The notes beneath the pieces were generated by a model. It saw nothing but the letters and a program-made list of their open reading frames with translations. It made no database searches and was not told the origin of the DNA. From the NCBI RefSeq assembly GCF_013394795.1, contig NZ_JABXYU010000001.1, positions 1,860,001-1,924,000 of the forward strand: 64,000 bases of DNA, read 5' to 3'. This DNA is from Leptotrichia sp. oral taxon 223. GTDB lineage: Bacteria > Fusobacteriota > Fusobacteriia > Fusobacteriales > Leptotrichiaceae. Below are positions 1-9,621 of this stretch, one piece after another. The stretch's first letter is position 1. Each line of letters begins with the position of its first letter. The position numbers were made by a program, and so were the translations under genes.

Positions 1-1
1 A

Positions 2-3000
2 AATCCAACAACACCGAATATAGCAATAAAACCGCCAAAACCAATAAAAATTGTGGAACCGACAGCACCAAATGTAAATCCAAACTTGCCAGAACCAAAT
101 GCAAGTCCTTTTGTTGATTACTGTTTCACAGGATGTGGAAATAGTAATAGCTGGATAAATGGGGATTCTAGACGTTCTGGAGGAAATCGCACATATTATG
201 CTGGAGTAGACCATGCTGGAAATTTCACTGATGAAGCAAGACCTGCTCAAGTAATTTATATAAATAATTCAAGTAATGCAGGTGGACCAGGTTTTTTGTA
301 TAGTAATGATGCAAATGGTGTGACATTACATTTAGCTGGAAGCAGTGATGGAACACGAAATGTAGGAAGTGGAAATAAAGTAGCTGGGCAGATAGGAATA
401 CATTCTGTAGCCGATGGTAAATTAGCTAATATTACCGCCAATTTATATGGTAGAGCTGCATTTCATTCAATAGAAACTTGGCATGCAGGACATAATTCGT
501 ATGAGAATGTAACTGTTAAGCTTAAAGGGACAGACAATACAGTATTTCTTATTTATCCTGCGGCATGGGAAACTTTGGTTTTACATAATTCTGGAATATC
601 AAGCTCTTCAACAAATTTTACTACAGTTAGGGCAGGAGCAGCTAATAAAAGAGGAACATTTGAAGGAAATGTAGATGTTACAATACCAGAAAATGCTACA
701 AAAAATATTATTTATTCTGCTCTTGGAGTACAAGGGAGTTTTGGAATAACAAGTAATGGAAATTATATAATTGAAGGTCAAGGTAATATGGTGTACTCAG
801 GATATGGGTATTCGCCAAATTATGGAGCAGGATTATACGGAGAAGTATACGATAATGGAACAAACAAAGTAAAAATTGGATCAGATTATAAGTATACTTT
901 AAACGGAACTACAACTGTTAAGTCTGGTCCTTCAGCAAAAGACATGATACCATATATTAATTTATCATCATATGTTCAATCTTATGGAGATGACAATATA
1001 ATTTTATACTTTGGTAATAAGACAAATATAGATGGAGATCCATTTACAGATCGTACATCAAATGCTAACAATAAAAATAGTTGGAAAGAATCAGTCGTAG
1101 GAATTTATCAGGGAGAAATTGCTGCAAAAGCAGTTATTGGGAATAAACGTAGAAATACTGCAAGTGGCAGCGAAAATCAGACAGATACAGTCGGAACTAC
1201 ATATGGTGGTAATAAAATAGGTGGAGATAATCAATATGTTGAGACAAATGTTGGAGTATTTGCAAGATCGGGGCAAAGAAAAGGTATAACTCCTTCTGAT
1301 GATATGGCAGCATTAAATATTTTTGATAAGGATAAGATACATTCTTTGCAAATAAATGACGTGGATATTAAATTTGGAAAATATTCCAAGAGTGGAATTA
1401 TGTTTGCTTCTGAATATGGAACTGTAATGGATGTGGCAATGAGCACAAATAACAAAGAAATAATAACAACATTGTCAACTGATATAAAAGATAATGGAAA
1501 TGTTGCCTCAATAGGAGTGATAGGGGCATCGGGAGCTGGAAAAATTTCAGCTGATGATTCTGTAAATGAAGCGGCAACTGGAACTATTATTGCTTATTCA
1601 AATGGTGTTTGGGATAATAGTAAACACAGTATGAGTACTGCTACAGCGGGGAATCTTAAAGGGAAACCAAGTGAAATTAATATTGGTGCTAATGTCGAAC
1701 TTTCGGCGAGATACTTGAAAACAGGTGTTGATGCAAATGGTAATGAAACTGGAATAAACCCGATTGCTTATCTTGCAAAAGATGGAGGATTAGTTAGTGC
1801 TAAGGGAACAACAGATGCTAAAGGATTTGGTTCAATAATAGCATTTGCGGAAGGATATGACACTAATAACAAATCTACAGTATCGAAAGTAGAAACAACG
1901 GGGAAAATAACAGCTGTTGACGAATGGGTTTCAAATGATGATAAGACAGTACCGTATATTTATAAGAATATAGGGGGATTGGCTAAAAATAAAGGACACA
2001 TTGATATTAATGGAACGGCTGAAATTAATGGTATAGGAGCGCTTGCTACAGGAGAGGATTCCGTTGTAAATTTAAATGGTGCAAACAATACAATTAGAGC
2101 AGGAAGAACTGGAGGACTTGCAGCATTTGACAAAGGGGTAGTGAATATAGGAGGAATAACGAAAATAAAAGTTGAAGATATTGATTATATTGATAGCGAC
2201 ACAAATACTCGCCGTACAGCGGCACAAGGTGGAAGCCATGACAGTACAACTCCATTTTATGCTAGTGGTGGAGGGAAAATTAATTTTAATGCCAATACAG
2301 AAATAGAAATGCATAATGGATTGATTATTCCTGATACTTCTGATACTAAATTTTATTCTCAAACTGCAACGCCTTCTGGAACAACAACAAAATATTTTAA
2401 TATGGGAAAAGTAAAATATAAGATAGTTGGGGATAAGGTTACATTTGGGGTATTTAATAATAAATCAAATGTTATTTGGAATGGAAGCACTCAGGATTTG
2501 GCAAGCGGACTAGGCTTTAATGGAATTATTAACTATGATTCAAGCAATCCGAATCCATTTGTAAAAACTGTGTTTGAAAATTCTGATATAACACTGGATA
2601 CTACAAGTACAGTTCCAGGAAGCAATAATACTAATGCTGCAATTAATTTGACGGCAACGCCTTATACCAGCGATGGATTTAATGCCATAACTGCTGAAAG
2701 ATCAAGAATAACAATAGCTCCCACTCAGACTGTTAATGCTACGACGGCTTTGGATGTCAATATTCAGGGGCTTTCAATGGGATCTAACAAAAATGCCACA
2801 TCAAATGCAGAAACTGCCTACTATAATTATGGAACTGTAAATAATACAGGAGGAACAGCGGCTGCTAATATTGCTGGAATGAATGTAAGTTATGGAACAG
2901 TATTGAATAAATCTGGTGGAAATGTTACTGTAAATCAGGGAGCTGGAATTTATGGAACTAATGGAAGTAAACTTGTGAATGAAGCTGGTGGGACAATAAC

Positions 3001-6000
3001 TGTAACAGATTCAGGAGCAGCTATTGCGGCAAAAGTGACGGCTGATACAACGCATCTTTTAGATTATGGAACAGATAAGTCAGGAAATACTCAAACGGCA
3101 ATTGAAATCACTAATGAAGGGACTCTTGTAACAACAGGAATGGCAAATCCAATCGGAATACTGGCACAAAATAACAGAGCAGATGAAGTTGATAGAAGCA
3201 GGGTGATTATAAATAATAAAAATAACATTACTCTTGGTGATAGAGGTGTTGGAATAATTGTTACAGCAACTCCTAAGACGGCTGGCGGAAATCCATTACA
3301 TGGCGGAACAGTAAACCTTACTGGAAATGGAAGTTCTGATATAGTTACAGGAGCGACAGGGACAGGAGTATATGCACAAAATTCAAATGTTAATTTACTT
3401 ACAAATTATGGCATTGAAACAAAAGAAGAAGGTGCAGGTGTTTATGTAAAAGGGAATACTTCGACTATAAATGGACCTGGGAAATTTGAATATAAATATA
3501 ATGGTTCTGGCACAGGAAAAGGTGCGGGACTGGCATTTGGAGGAAGTCTTGCTGGAGAAAGCGGAATTCCTGATGCAAAAAATTATGTCGATGTGGATGT
3601 TGTAAATGCAACAAATACTACAGGTGGTATTGCTTCACTATATGCAACTGGTGGCGGTACTTTGACAAATTATGGAACTATAAATGCTTCAACTATAAAA
3701 GGGTATAACATAATAGGAGATGGAAGAAGCATTGTAAATGAAGGTGTGCTTAATGTTGCAGATTCTATAAATTCTTCAGAACCTAATATAGGTATAGTTG
3801 TAACAGGTTCTGGAAAAGCTGTAAATAATAAAAATATAGTAGCTGGAGATAAATCTGTTGGAATTTATGGATTAGATGCTGAACTTGGATCAAACTCGGT
3901 TACAACAGTAGGTAAAGAAGGAATAGGAGTGTACTCTAAAGGCGGAACAGTTAAACTTTTGACAGGAAGTACGCTTAATGTTGGTACTGATGAAGGAGTC
4001 GGAGTTTATACGGTAGGAAATGGACAGAGTGTGTATTCTTATGGAAATATAAATTTAGCTGATAATTCGTTTGGATTTGTAAATGTTGGAAACAATAATA
4101 TGATAGAAAGTAATTCAAATGTAAATTTGCACAATAATAATATATACATTTATTCGTCTGACACAGCAGGAACAGTTTATAGCAAAGGAAATATTACATC
4201 TGATGGCAATAGAAACTACGGGGTGTATGCTGCAGGACATTCAGAAAACAGTGGACATATAAATATGGCGACAGGTTTGGGAAATATAGGAATGTATAGT
4301 AAATCTGGAGATGCACATAATGTAGCAGGTGGAGTAATAACTGTTGGATCAAGTGGTACTAATCCAAATTACAATCCTATTGATTCAAGAACAGGAAACT
4401 TAAAAGACCCAACAAAACCGCTAGATCCAGTAGGGACTTTGTACAGTGTAGGAATGGCAGCTGGATATCTTGAAAGGGATCCTAGAACAAATCTTCTTGT
4501 AAAAGATTCAGCAGGAAATAATATTGTACATGATCAAGGAAGAATAACAAATTCAGGTACAATAAATGTAGTAGGAAAAGACAGTACAGGGATGTATGGA
4601 GCTGGTTCAAATACAGTTATAACTAATGCGGCTGGAGCCTTTATAAATCTAGCATCTGATGGAGCAATTGGAATATTTGCAGAAGAAGGGGCAAGGGTAA
4701 TAAATAGAGGTACAATTCAAACTACTGTTGATGGGCTGAAGGATGTAAAAGGCGTTGTGCTTGGTAAAGATTCCGTGCTTGATAATCAAGGTGGTAAAAT
4801 ATTAATAAGAAATGCTGATAACAGTGTGGGGGTGTTGTTAAAAGGCTCAACTATTATAAATAGAGGAACAATAGAAGTTACAGGTGGTATAGGTTCGGCT
4901 GAAACTCAAGTGTTTGAGCAAAGTTCAACAGGAAAACCAGTATCTTCATTTCCAAATATTATTTCAATATCAGCTGAGCCAAATGCGCCAGAAGCAACAA
5001 TAACAGTAAATGGAAAAGTTGTGCAGCCAGAACCTGTTAAATTTAATGTAATATCGGCACCTAAACATGTAAATGTAAGTTCAATAGGAATTTATGTGGA
5101 TACATCTGGAACAGAGTACACAATACCGGTAATTGGACTTCAAAACCTTACAAAAGAGGCAGATTTGATAATTGGATCAGAAGCAGCAAGAAGAACGACA
5201 TCCAAAGAAATAGTAATAGACGATCCAAACATAATAGATCCTTATAATGAATCAATGAGAAGTAATGGAAGAGTAGATAAATGGAATTTTTATTCAGGAG
5301 CGCTTACTTGGACTGCAACTGCCACAATAATAGATGCCAGTATGAGTGCATTCCCAGGACACGTCCAAATAAATAAAATATATCTTGTGAAAAAACCTTA
5401 CACTGATTGGGCAGGAAAAGATGAAACACCTGTAAACATTACAGATACATATAATTTTACAGATGGACTGGAACAGAGATACGGAGTAGAGGCCTTAGGT
5501 TCACGAGAAAACCAGTTATTCCAGAAATTAAATGGAATTGGAAACAACGAGGAAGTATTATTGTACCAAGCATTCGACGAAATGATGGGACATCAATATG
5601 GAAACCTTCAACAAAGAATCAATGCAACTGGAAACATACTGGACAAGGAATTCAGATACCTGAAACACGACTGGAGAAATCCGTCTAAGCAAAACAACAA
5701 GATTAAAGTGTTTGGTGCAAGAGATGAGTACAACACTGATACAGCTGGAATCATTAACTACACAAGCAATGCCTACGGTGTGGCTTATGTTCACGAAGAT
5801 GAAAAAATCAAGATGGGTAACTCAAGCGGATGGTATGCAGGAGCTGTAACAAACAGATTCAAGTTTAAGGATATAGGACATTCAAGAGAAAATCAAACTC
5901 AGCTTAAAGCAGGAATCTTTAAGACAATGTCACCTAAGAAAGATTACAATGGAGCATTGCAATGGACAATCGGAGGAGATGTATTCGTAGGTATCAATGA

Positions 6001-6541
6001 CATGAAACGTAGATACCTGGTTGTAGATGACGTATTCCAGGCAAAATCTGACTATCATTCTTATGGAGCGGCATTAAAGACAGACTTGGGATATGACATA
6101 AGAATGAGTGAAAGAACACATTTACGTCCATACGGAGCATTGAAGATGGAATACGGAAGATTCAATGACATCAAGGAAGACAGAGGGGAAATGAGACTGG
6201 AAGTAAAAGGGAACGACTACTTCTCAGTTAAGCCGGAAGTCGGAATGGAATTCAGATACGTACAGCCACTTGCAGTAAGAACAAACCTGACAGTGGGATT
6301 GTCAGCCGCCTATGAAAACGAATTAGGCAAGATGGCAAGCAAGAACAACGAAGGAAGAGTAAGATACACAAGCGCAGACTGGTTCGGAATAAGAGGGGAA
6401 AAGGAAGACAGAAGAGGAAATGGTAAGTTTGACTTGAACATTGGAGTTGACAACACAAGATTCGGAGTGACAGTAAATGGAGGATATGACACTAAAGGAA
6501 ATAATGTAAGGGCAGGAATAGGATTTAGAGCTATTTACTAG
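2..6541 (+). CDS. Giant autotransporter adhesin, 5' end outside window
   Basis: The frame is already open at base 2, so the start codon, signal peptide and N-terminal domain lie upstream; about 2,180 codons are visible. A proline-rich linker opens the visible part. It is followed by a passenger of roughly 1,800 residues rich in Gly, Asn, Thr and Ser, with recurring short strand-turn units (NxGT, GIGVYS), as expected of a right-handed beta-helix. The last ~280 residues (from about base 5695) alternate polar and hydrophobic/aromatic residues and end in Ala-Ile-Tyr, the hallmark of an outer-membrane beta-barrel inserted by the BAM machinery. Type V secretion adhesins of this size are typical of Fusobacteria; the ligand cannot be deduced. 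A cysteine pair (FVDYCFTGC) lies near the visible start. The barrel-coding part uses more C-ending codons (AAC, GAC, TAC) than the passenger, which suggests gene conversion between paralogous barrels. Confidence 0.9.
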   Translation, partial: NPTTPNIAIKPPKPIKIVEPTAPNVNPNLPEPNASPFVDYCFTGCGNSNSWINGDSRRSGGNRTYYAGVDHAGNFTDEARPAQVIYINNSSNAGGPGFLYSNDANGVTLHLAGSSDGTRNVGSGNKVAGQIGIHSVADGKLANITANLYGRAAFHSIETWHAGHNSYENVTVKLKGTDNTVFLIYPAAWETLVLHNSGISSSSTNFTTVRAGAANKRGTFEGNVDVTIPENATKNIIYSALGVQGSFGITSNGNYIIEGQGNMVYSGYGYSPNYGAGLYGEVYDNGTNKVKIGSDYKYTLNGTTTVKSGPSAKDMIPYINLSSYVQSYGDDNIILYFGNKTNIDGDPFTDRTSNANNKNSWKESVVGIYQGEIAAKAVIGNKRRNTASGSENQTDTVGTTYGGNKIGGDNQYVETNVGVFARSGQRKGITPSDDMAALNIFDKDKIHSLQINDVDIKFGKYSKSGIMFASEYGTVMDVAMSTNNKEIITTLSTDIKDNGNVASIGVIGASGAGKISADDSVNEAATGTIIAYSNGVWDNSKHSMSTATAGNLKGKPSEINIGANVELSARYLKTGVDANGNETGINPIAYLAKDGGLVSAKGTTDAKGFGSIIAFAEGYDTNNKSTVSKVETTGKITAVDEWVSNDDKTVPYIYKNIGGLAKNKGHIDINGTAEINGIGALATGEDSVVNLNGANNTIRAGRTGGLAAFDKGVVNIGGITKIKVEDIDYIDSDTNTRRTAAQGGSHDSTTPFYASGGGKINFNANTEIEMHNGLIIPDTSDTKFYSQTATPSGTTTKYFNMGKVKYKIVGDKVTFGVFNNKSNVIWNGSTQDLASGLGFNGIINYDSSNPNPFVKTVFENSDITLDTTSTVPGSNNTNAAINLTATPYTSDGFNAITAERSRITIAPTQTVNATTALDVNIQGLSMGSNKNATSNAETAYYNYGTVNNTGGTAAANIAGMNVSYGTVLNKSGGNVTVNQGAGIYGTNGSKLVNEAGGTITVTDSGAAIAAKVTADTTHLLDYGTDKSGNTQTAIEITNEGTLVTTGMANPIGILAQNNRADEVDRSRVIINNKNNITLGDRGVGIIVTATPKTAGGNPLHGGTVNLTGNGSSDIVTGATGTGVYAQNSNVNLLTNYGIETKEEGAGVYVKGNTSTINGPGKFEYKYNGSGTGKGAGLAFGGSLAGESGIPDAKNYVDVDVVNATNTTGGIASLYATGGGTLTNYGTINASTIKGYNIIGDGRSIVNEGVLNVADSINSSEPNIGIVVTGSGKAVNNKNIVAGDKSVGIYGLDAELGSNSVTTVGKEGIGVYSKGGTVKLLTGSTLNVGTDEGVGVYTVGNGQSVYSYGNINLADNSFGFVNVGNNNMIESNSNVNLHNNNIYIYSSDTAGTVYSKGNITSDGNRNYGVYAAGHSENSGHINMATGLGNIGMYSKSGDAHNVAGGVITVGSSGTNPNYNPIDSRTGNLKDPTKPLDPVGTLYSVGMAAGYLERDPRTNLLVKDSAGNNIVHDQGRITNSGTINVVGKDSTGMYGAGSNTVITNAAGAFINLASDGAIGIFAEEGARVINRGTIQTTVDGLKDVKGVVLGKDSVLDNQGGKILIRNADNSVGVLLKGSTIINRGTIEVTGGIGSAETQVFEQSSTGKPVSSFPNIISISAEPNAPEATITVNGKVVQPEPVKFNVISAPKHVNVSSIGIYVDTSGTEYTIPVIGLQNLTKEADLIIGSEAARRTTSKEIVIDDPNIIDPYNESMRSNGRVDKWNFYSGALTWTATATIIDASMSAFPGHVQINKIYLVKKPYTDWAGKDETPVNITDTYNFTDGLEQRYGVEALGSRENQLFQKLNGIGNNEEVLLYQAFDEMMGHQYGNLQQRINATGNILDKEFRYLKHDWRNPSKQNNKIKVFGARDEYNTDTAGIINYTSNAYGVAYVHEDEKIKMGNSSGWYAGAVTNRFKFKDIGHSRENQTQLKAGIFKTMSPKKDYNGALQWTIGGDVFVGINDMKRRYLVVDDVFQAKSDYHSYGAALKTDLGYDIRMSERTHLRPYGALKMEYGRFNDIKEDRGEMRLEVKGNDYFSVKPEVGMEFRYVQPLAVRTNLTVGLSAAYENELGKMASKNNEGRVRYTSADWFGIRGEKEDRRGNGKFDLNIGVDNTRFGVTVNGGYDTKGNNVRAGIGFRAIY

Positions 6542-6626
6542 AATGAAGAATTGGGAAAAGCGAAGAACTTTAACAACTGAAAATGTAACAGATGTTTGAG
6601 TAAAGAACTAAAAAAGGATAAAAATT

Positions 6627-6665
6627 AAGGACAGTGGAACTTAAGTTTTGCTGTTCTTTTTTGTT
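6627..6665 (+). terminator. Intrinsic terminator after the autotransporter
   Basis: AAGGACAG (6627-6634) pairs with CTGTTCTT (6651-6658), including one G-U pair, and is followed by a T-run. It lies about 85 bases after the autotransporter stop codon and before the PTS regulator. Confidence 0.7.
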
Positions 6666-6674
6666 TTGTTCAGT

Positions 6675-6697
6675 TTTGTCCACATAATATGGACAAA
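6675..6697. promoter_or_regulatory. Palindromic operator candidate before the mannoside PTS operon
   Basis: A perfect 8-bp inverted repeat, TTTGTCCA-N7-TGGACAAA, sits about 65 bp before the regulator gene and just upstream of a -10-like TATAAT at 6731-6736. The symmetry suits a dimeric DNA-binding protein. The position suggests control of the PTS/alpha-mannosidase operon, possibly by the regulator itself. It does not end in a T-run, so it is not a terminator. Confidence 0.45.
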
Positions 6698-6763
6698 TTT
6701 TGGTATTTTTTTTAGAAAAAAAATGAGGTATATAATATTATAGAGAGTTGAGAGGTAAAGATT

Positions 6764-8812
6764 ATGGTAAAGCATTTATCTGATAGACAAAAAGAAATAT
6801 TAAAAATATTATTGAATAAAAAAGGATTTATTTCAACAGAAAAAATTGCCAATGATTTATTTTTATCAAAAAAAACAATATACAGAGAATTAAAAATAAT
6901 AGAAAATAATGTAAAAATAGAAAAAATAAAATCAAAGGGTATAAGATTAGATATTTCTTTAGTAGAACGGGCAGAATTACGAGAAAAAATACTAAATGAC
7001 AGGAACATTTTGGAAAAATATTCGGTACAGGAACGTAGAATAAAAATATTAACATATTTGCTAAAGATTTCTCCAAAAACAACTTCAATAGAAAAATTAT
7101 CAAAATCTTATTATATTAGCAAAACTTCTATTGTGAATGACTTAAATTATATAGAGAAAAAAATAAAAAAGTATAATTTAAAGTTGGAGAAGGGGAAAAA
7201 AGGAAGCAAGATTACAGGGAATGAAAGAGAGATACGGGAAGCATTAATCAATTTGATAAATATGTCAACACGTTTAAGGGAGGATGAAAAAATAAATTCG
7301 GATAGAATTGATGATGAAACCTTAAAGGAATTAACTTATCAATTTAAAAAAGAGGATATTTATAGTATTGAGAAATTATTGAGTAATGTAGAGAAAAAAC
7401 TTAATTATACTTTGGCAGATTCGTATTATATTAATATTTTGACACACTTATTAATATTACTGGAAAGAATAAAAAATGGAGTAATAAAGTATGATAAGGC
7501 AGAAATGAAAAATTATGAAGTAAGTGAACAAAATATATATAGTATTTCAAAGGAATTGGGTGAAGAACTGTTAAAAAAGTTTGATGTGAAATTGCCGGGG
7601 GAAGAGATTTATTTTATATATCAATATCTTGTATCATCAGGAATTGGAAATTCCAAAGATGAGAGCGATTGGGAAGTTTCACAGTTAATGAAGCAAATAA
7701 AATTAAAGGTAAAAAATATTATAAAAGACATAATACAGTATTTTTATGAAATTACAAAAATTGATTTAAGAAAAAATTCAAATTTGTATGGAAGTTTAGC
7801 TTTACATATAAAGGCATTGATTAATAGGCTGGAATATGAGATAAAAATTCAAAATTCGATGTATGAAGAAATAAAAAAGGAATTTCCATACATGTATGAA
7901 GTAACAAATCAAATTATGAACAGAATAATTGAAAAATATAAAATGAAAAAAATTTCAAAATATGAAATTAGTTATTTAACAATTTATTTTCAGGCAATTT
8001 TAGAGAGCAGGAAAATTATAAAAAATGTAGTTATAGTTTGTTCCAGTGGATTTGGAACTTCATATTTATTAAAAAATAGAATTCAAAAAATTTTTCCTGA
8101 ATTGGAAGTAAAGGATGTGCTTTCAGTAAATGACTTGAAAAATAATTATAATTTAAATAATGTGGATTTAATAATTTCGACAATTCATCTAAAGAATATG
8201 AATAAACCAGTTGCTTATGTGAGTAGTGTTTTGAATGAAGAAGATGTAAAACTGTTAAATAATAACTTTATTATTCAAGATTATGAAAAGAATTACGTTG
8301 AAATAGAAAAAATGAAGGAAAAAGAAATAATTAAAGAAATTAATTTTAAACTTGATAAAATTTTAACAAAAGATATGATAAAACTGAATTTAGAATTTGA
8401 TAATAAAAATGAAATTTTTGAAGAATTAGCTGAATTACTATATAAAAATAAAATAATAAAATCAAAAAAGAAATTTCGTATCGAAATAGAAAATAGAGAA
8501 TTGACAGGAGATACAAATTTAAAAAACAAAATAGCTATTCCACATTTGAAATCTAAAAATATTTTAAAAGAACAAATAATAATTTTTAGACTGAAAAAAG
8601 AAATTATTTGGGATAATAGTAATTCAAGAGTTAAAGTGATAATTCTGATTGTATCAAGGGAAAGAAAAATAAAAAAAGAAATACTAGAATTGAAAATGAT
8701 AAGTAAGATAATAGAAAGTCTTTTAGAAAAAGAAGTCAGAGTAATAATTTTGAAAAAAAATAAGGAAATGATATATGAAAAATTGGAAGAAATAATAAAT
8801 TCAGAAGGCTAG
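6764..8812 (+). CDS. PRD-domain PTS transcriptional activator (MtlR/LicR-like)
   Basis: Phosphorylation-controlled regulator of the sugar operon that follows. An N-terminal winged HTH (about residues 5-50, LSDRQKEIL..) precedes a second HTH-like segment and two PTS regulation domains with their conserved histidines visible (His228 in LTHLLILLERI, His348 in LALHIKALINRL). Next come an EIIB-like domain with Cys426 in a CSSGFGTS motif and a fructose-class EIIA domain with His594 in IAIPH. At 682 residues this is the full length for the LicR/MtlR class. These proteins activate PTS genes when substrate is present, through phosphorylation by HPr and the cognate EII. It is followed at once by its probable EIIA, EIIB and EIIC partners. 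E. coli mng genes instead use a GntR-type repressor, so regulation differs although the enzyme is conserved. Confidence 0.88.
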   Translation: MVKHLSDRQKEILKILLNKKGFISTEKIANDLFLSKKTIYRELKIIENNVKIEKIKSKGIRLDISLVERAELREKILNDRNILEKYSVQERRIKILTYLLKISPKTTSIEKLSKSYYISKTSIVNDLNYIEKKIKKYNLKLEKGKKGSKITGNEREIREALINLINMSTRLREDEKINSDRIDDETLKELTYQFKKEDIYSIEKLLSNVEKKLNYTLADSYYINILTHLLILLERIKNGVIKYDKAEMKNYEVSEQNIYSISKELGEELLKKFDVKLPGEEIYFIYQYLVSSGIGNSKDESDWEVSQLMKQIKLKVKNIIKDIIQYFYEITKIDLRKNSNLYGSLALHIKALINRLEYEIKIQNSMYEEIKKEFPYMYEVTNQIMNRIIEKYKMKKISKYEISYLTIYFQAILESRKIIKNVVIVCSSGFGTSYLLKNRIQKIFPELEVKDVLSVNDLKNNYNLNNVDLIISTIHLKNMNKPVAYVSSVLNEEDVKLLNNNFIIQDYEKNYVEIEKMKEKEIIKEINFKLDKILTKDMIKLNLEFDNKNEIFEELAELLYKNKIIKSKKKFRIEIENRELTGDTNLKNKIAIPHLKSKNILKEQIIIFRLKKEIIWDNSNSRVKVIILIVSRERKIKKEILELKMISKIIESLLEKEVRVIILKKNKEMIYEKLEEIINSEG

Positions 8813-8821
8813 GTGTATGTT

Positions 8822-9277
8822 ATGTTGTTGACTAAAAATCAAATTTATTTGAATCGAAACTTGAGTAGTAAAAATAAAGTGATAAATTTTATTGCAAAGA
8901 AGGCATATGAATTGGGAATTGTGGAAAATCAGGATAAATTGGAGCAGGAATTGTGGAAGAGGGAAAAAGAGTATTCTACGGCTGTACAGGATTTATTTGC
9001 AATTCCTCATTCTAAAAGTAAAAATGTGAAAAAAAGTAAAATATTTGTAATAAAATTAAATAATCCGATAGATTGGGAATCTGAAGATGAATACAAGGTA
9101 AAAGTGATTTTTCCAATATTAGTTCCAGAAGACGAAGCAAATGTGGGATATTTAAAAATTTTATCTACACTTGCGACAAATTTATTGGAAGATGATTTTA
9201 AGGAAAAAATATTGGAAATAAATGATGAAAATGAATTATTAAACTATATAAAAAATATTTTGGAGGTAGCGTTATGA
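8822..9277 (+). CDS. PTS EIIA component, fructose/mannitol class
   Basis: Phosphocarrier of the sugar PTS. The phospho-accepting histidine is His63 in the motif FAIPHSKSK, and the ~150-residue length fits a single PTS_EIIA_2 domain. Two starts are possible: GTG at 8813, abutting the regulator's stop, or ATG at 8822. I prefer 8822 because AGGTG at 8811-8815 sits six bases before it. The stop overlaps the EIIB start by four bases (ATGA), showing translational coupling. Phosphate would flow from HPr through this protein to the EIIB next door and then to the sugar entering through EIIC. Confidence 0.88.
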   Translation: MLLTKNQIYLNRNLSSKNKVINFIAKKAYELGIVENQDKLEQELWKREKEYSTAVQDLFAIPHSKSKNVKKSKIFVIKLNNPIDWESEDEYKVKVIFPILVPEDEANVGYLKILSTLATNLLEDDFKEKILEINDENELLNYIKNILEVAL

Positions 9278-9588
9278 AAATAGTGGGAGTTTCAGCTTGT
9301 ATTGCTGGTTTAGCACATACACCAATGGCAGCAAAAGCATTGGAAAAGGCAGGAAAAAAATTGGGACATAATGTAAAAATTGAGCAGCAGGGAGCAATGG
9401 GGATAATTGATAAGTTGTCAGAAAGTGAAATAAAAGAGGCAGATGTTGTGATTTTCGCTGTGGATAAGTCTATTGAGGGAGAAGAAAGATTTAAGGGGAA
9501 AAAAATTGTAAAAGTAAAGATTAATCAGTGTGTATCAAATGCAGAAGCAGTTTTAAATAAAATCGTATCAGTTATTGGAAAAAAATAG
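9274..9588 (+). CDS. PTS EIIB component, fructose class
   Basis: Small cytoplasmic phosphotransfer protein of 104 residues, a single PTS_EIIB_fruct domain. The phosphorylated cysteine is Cys9 in VSACIAGLAHT, with the downstream MAAKALEKA helix typical of the class. It takes phosphate from EIIA and passes it to the sugar bound by EIIC. The start overlaps the EIIA stop by four bases, and the EIIC gene begins 33 bases later. In E. coli MngA and most FruA proteins this domain is fused to EIIC; here it is a separate polypeptide. Confidence 0.9.
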   Translation: MKIVGVSACIAGLAHTPMAAKALEKAGKKLGHNVKIEQQGAMGIIDKLSESEIKEADVVIFAVDKSIEGEERFKGKKIVKVKINQCVSNAEAVLNKIVSVIGKK

Positions 9589-9621
9589 AATAAAAAATAA
9601 ACTAACAGGGAGGAAAATAAT

